The notes under the pieces were generated by a model that was not told the origin of the DNA, searched no databases, and saw only the letters and a list, made by a program, of their open reading frames with translations. Below are positions 50,816 through 52,371 of a DNA stretch of 52,371 bases, piece by piece (the first letter of the stretch is position 1; each line of letters opens with the position of its first letter). The translations under genes and the position numbers were made by a program. The DNA is taken from positions 1 to 52,371 of the IMG/VR virus record IMGVR_UViG_3300027749_000147; one strand, given 5' to 3'. Origin of the DNA: a virus.

Positions 50816-52371
50816 TTACAGACCGTAGTTGCGAGTCAAGTTAAGAACCAAAGCGTTACCAGAGTTTGCTGCTGATGTTGTAACAATGGTGTTCTTTGGA
50901 CGAGCAACAAGATTAGTAACTGTGGTAGTACCTGTTACGTTAGCAATGGTGAACGTGAATCCACTTACAGCCGCGACTGTTGCATCACCAAGGTTATTGG
51001 CTACTGCACCAGAAGTACCGCCACTTAGGTTTACTGTGTCGCCAACACCAAGGGTGTGTGCGGTAGAACCTGTAGTAAATACCCAACCAGTTCCTGACTG
51101 TGCTGCCACTGTGACTGTTAGGTCAGTGGAGAAGTTCATGTTACCTGGCTGTAGACCAGCAGCGCGAATCTTTTGGATTGCGTTTGTGGTTGTAAGACCA
51201 GTAACTGTAGGAGTGGTGTAGCTTGGTGTGTAAGCAGGGTAGCCACTGTCTGGGGTAGTAACACGGTCATGGTTATCCAAACCAGGTACCAAGTAAGCTG
51301 ATGGGTACGCGTAAGTGTAGCCCCATCCGTTATCAGCAGTAGTGATGTAAGCAGTACCAGTGAATGTACCAGTGTTCTTAGCAACGCTACCTAGCGAGGT
51401 CTGTGTACCGCTTAGAGCAGGGCTAGACGCAGTGTAGGTAACAGTGTAAGTAGTAACAGCAGACGCAGTTGTAGATGCGGTATTAATCGCAGTTACAGTT
51501 CCACCAGTTACACCAGATACGTTGATAACATCACTAACTGCAATACCATGAGGTACGTTGGTTGTGATTGTTACAGAAGACGCACCAGTAGCAATCGAAG
51601 TGATTGAGAATACTGGGGCTAAAACGCTGAACGTGTTTGCATCAAGAACAGTAGCAGGCTTATCAATTACATTGAAACCAGCAACGCTTGAACTACCAAC
51701 AGTTACATTCTGACCTGAAGATAGGTTATGAGGAGTAACAGTTCTGTAGTTAATTGTGCGGGTTGTAGAAATTGTAAAAGCATTTGCTGAGGATACTACG
51801 CCAATAGCAGCAGGATTAACAGTAAGTGTTCCTGTTCCAATTGCAGTAATAACACTTCCTGTAGCAAGACCTGTAGCAGTTACGCCCATGCCAACACTCA
51901 CACCAGCTGTTGCAACTGTGAATGTTACATCACCTTTAGCACCAGCAACGCTAGGTGTTGGAGTAGCGGTTGCGCTAGATACAACGCCAGTAGCAGCAGA
52001 GATTGCTACGCTATTGATACCATTAACAGCGTACTGCTTAACAATTGTACCAACCTTGTTGGTTACAGCTTTTGTAAGAGGGCTGTTAAATACAATGCTT
52101 GTAGTACCAGTTGATGCAATCTGTACAGTATCAAAGTTGTAATCATTAGGAACAATGCCCTGAATGGTTACAGTCTGACCAGCAACTAGACCGTGAGTTG
52201 AGCCAACAGTGAATGTTACCTGAGTACCATTTGAAGTTACGTTGCTAGTAGCAACGCCGACAATACGGATGTCACCATCAGTAGCGTCCTTATTAGGCTG
52301 GATTGGGTTAGTGTTACCCCATTCACGTGCAACTTGAACGTTGGTCTGTGCAGTTGTAGGCAACCAGTTAT
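50816..52371 (-). CDS. beta-rich virion protein, N-terminus cut by window edge
   Basis: The frame is open to the right edge (518 codons), so the true start lies outside. It opens with TAQTNVQVAREWGN, then three or more small beta motifs of the type HGLVAGQTVTIQG. Near residue 400 is PTVTGLTTTNAIQKIRAAGL, which looks like half of a PASTA domain, followed by a final beta motif (HTLGVGDTVNLSGG). A strong terminator follows it. Probably a fibre or capsid-decoration protein. Confidence 0.6.
   Translation of the reverse strand, partial: NWLPTTAQTNVQVAREWGNTNPIQPNKDATDGDIRIVGVATSNVTSNGTQVTFTVGSTHGLVAGQTVTIQGIVPNDYNFDTVQIASTGTTSIVFNSPLTKAVTNKVGTIVKQYAVNGINSVAISAATGVVSSATATPTPSVAGAKGDVTFTVATAGVSVGMGVTATGLATGSVITAIGTGTLTVNPAAIGVVSSANAFTISTTRTINYRTVTPHNLSSGQNVTVGSSSVAGFNVIDKPATVLDANTFSVLAPVFSITSIATGASSVTITTNVPHGIAVSDVINVSGVTGGTVTAINTASTTASAVTTYTVTYTASSPALSGTQTSLGSVAKNTGTFTGTAYITTADNGWGYTYAYPSAYLVPGLDNHDRVTTPDSGYPAYTPSYTTPTVTGLTTTNAIQKIRAAGLQPGNMNFSTDLTVTVAAQSGTGWVFTTGSTAHTLGVGDTVNLSGGTSGAVANNLGDATVAAVSGFTFTIANVTGTTTVTNLVARPKNTIVTTSAANSGNALVLNLTRNYGL

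Overview
The window is part of the genome of a tailed phage with a contractile tail (myovirus morphology). Its sheath, tube, gp25-like, J-like, hub and spike genes are all present. Every protein-coding gene I can support lies on the minus strand, so transcription runs from high to low coordinates. Genes are packed tightly, with repeated TAATG or ATGA stop/start overlaps, strong AGGAG ribosome sites and several short genes of 24 to 52 codons. A WhiB-family iron-sulfur protein, a gene carrying leaderless-type promoter spacing, and an APF-like lytic transglycosylase point to an actinobacterial host. The moderately low G+C would fit a streamlined aquatic actinobacterium, but the host is an inference. 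Both ends are open: the left edge cuts a RuvC-like resolvase gene and the right edge cuts a large virion protein gene.

Structural half (about 52.4 kb down to 16.9 kb). Reading in the direction of transcription, the order is: a truncated beta-rich virion protein; a membrane/coiled-coil protein and a holin-like protein; small genes including a KTSC-domain protein; terminase large subunit; portal; scaffold; major capsid protein; neck genes; a collagen-like plus pectate-lyase-fold tail spike; more neck/connector proteins; sheath; tube; a gp26/51-like chaperone with a probable +1 frameshift extension; a tape-measure candidate; LysM protein; hub; split OB-fold spike; gp25; J; P2 I-like protein; and a 1460-residue FN3 adhesin. 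Rho-independent terminators separate several blocks.

Replication half (16.8 kb down to 1). A clear promoter (16828-16855) starts this block. It holds a Rossmann-like protein, a winged-helix replication initiator with an internal palindrome cluster (candidate origin), a DnaC-like loader, a SWIM zinc protein, DnaB helicase, DnaG-type primase, an M23 peptidase, an SNF2 helicase and a transglycosylase. Three tRNA genes (Leu-CAA, Arg-UCU, Asn-GUU), a ribbon-helix-helix protein, a MerR-like DNA-binding protein and a putative ssDNA-binding protein follow. After these come family-A DNA polymerase, a RecA/UvsX recombinase, an Hjc-like nuclease, WhiB, a Cas4-like exonuclease and a chain of microproteins leading into the RuvC-like gene. 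Together these form an almost complete phage-encoded replisome and recombination set. No integrase is visible in the window.

The most interesting signals are the +1 frameshift site at the tail-chaperone gene, a shared leaderless promoter motif at two distant genes, a three-domain FN3 cassette repeated three times, a small beta motif reused in five virion proteins, a hairpin masking the transglycosylase ribosome site, a tRNA-Leu without its long variable arm, and the candidate origin inside the initiator gene.
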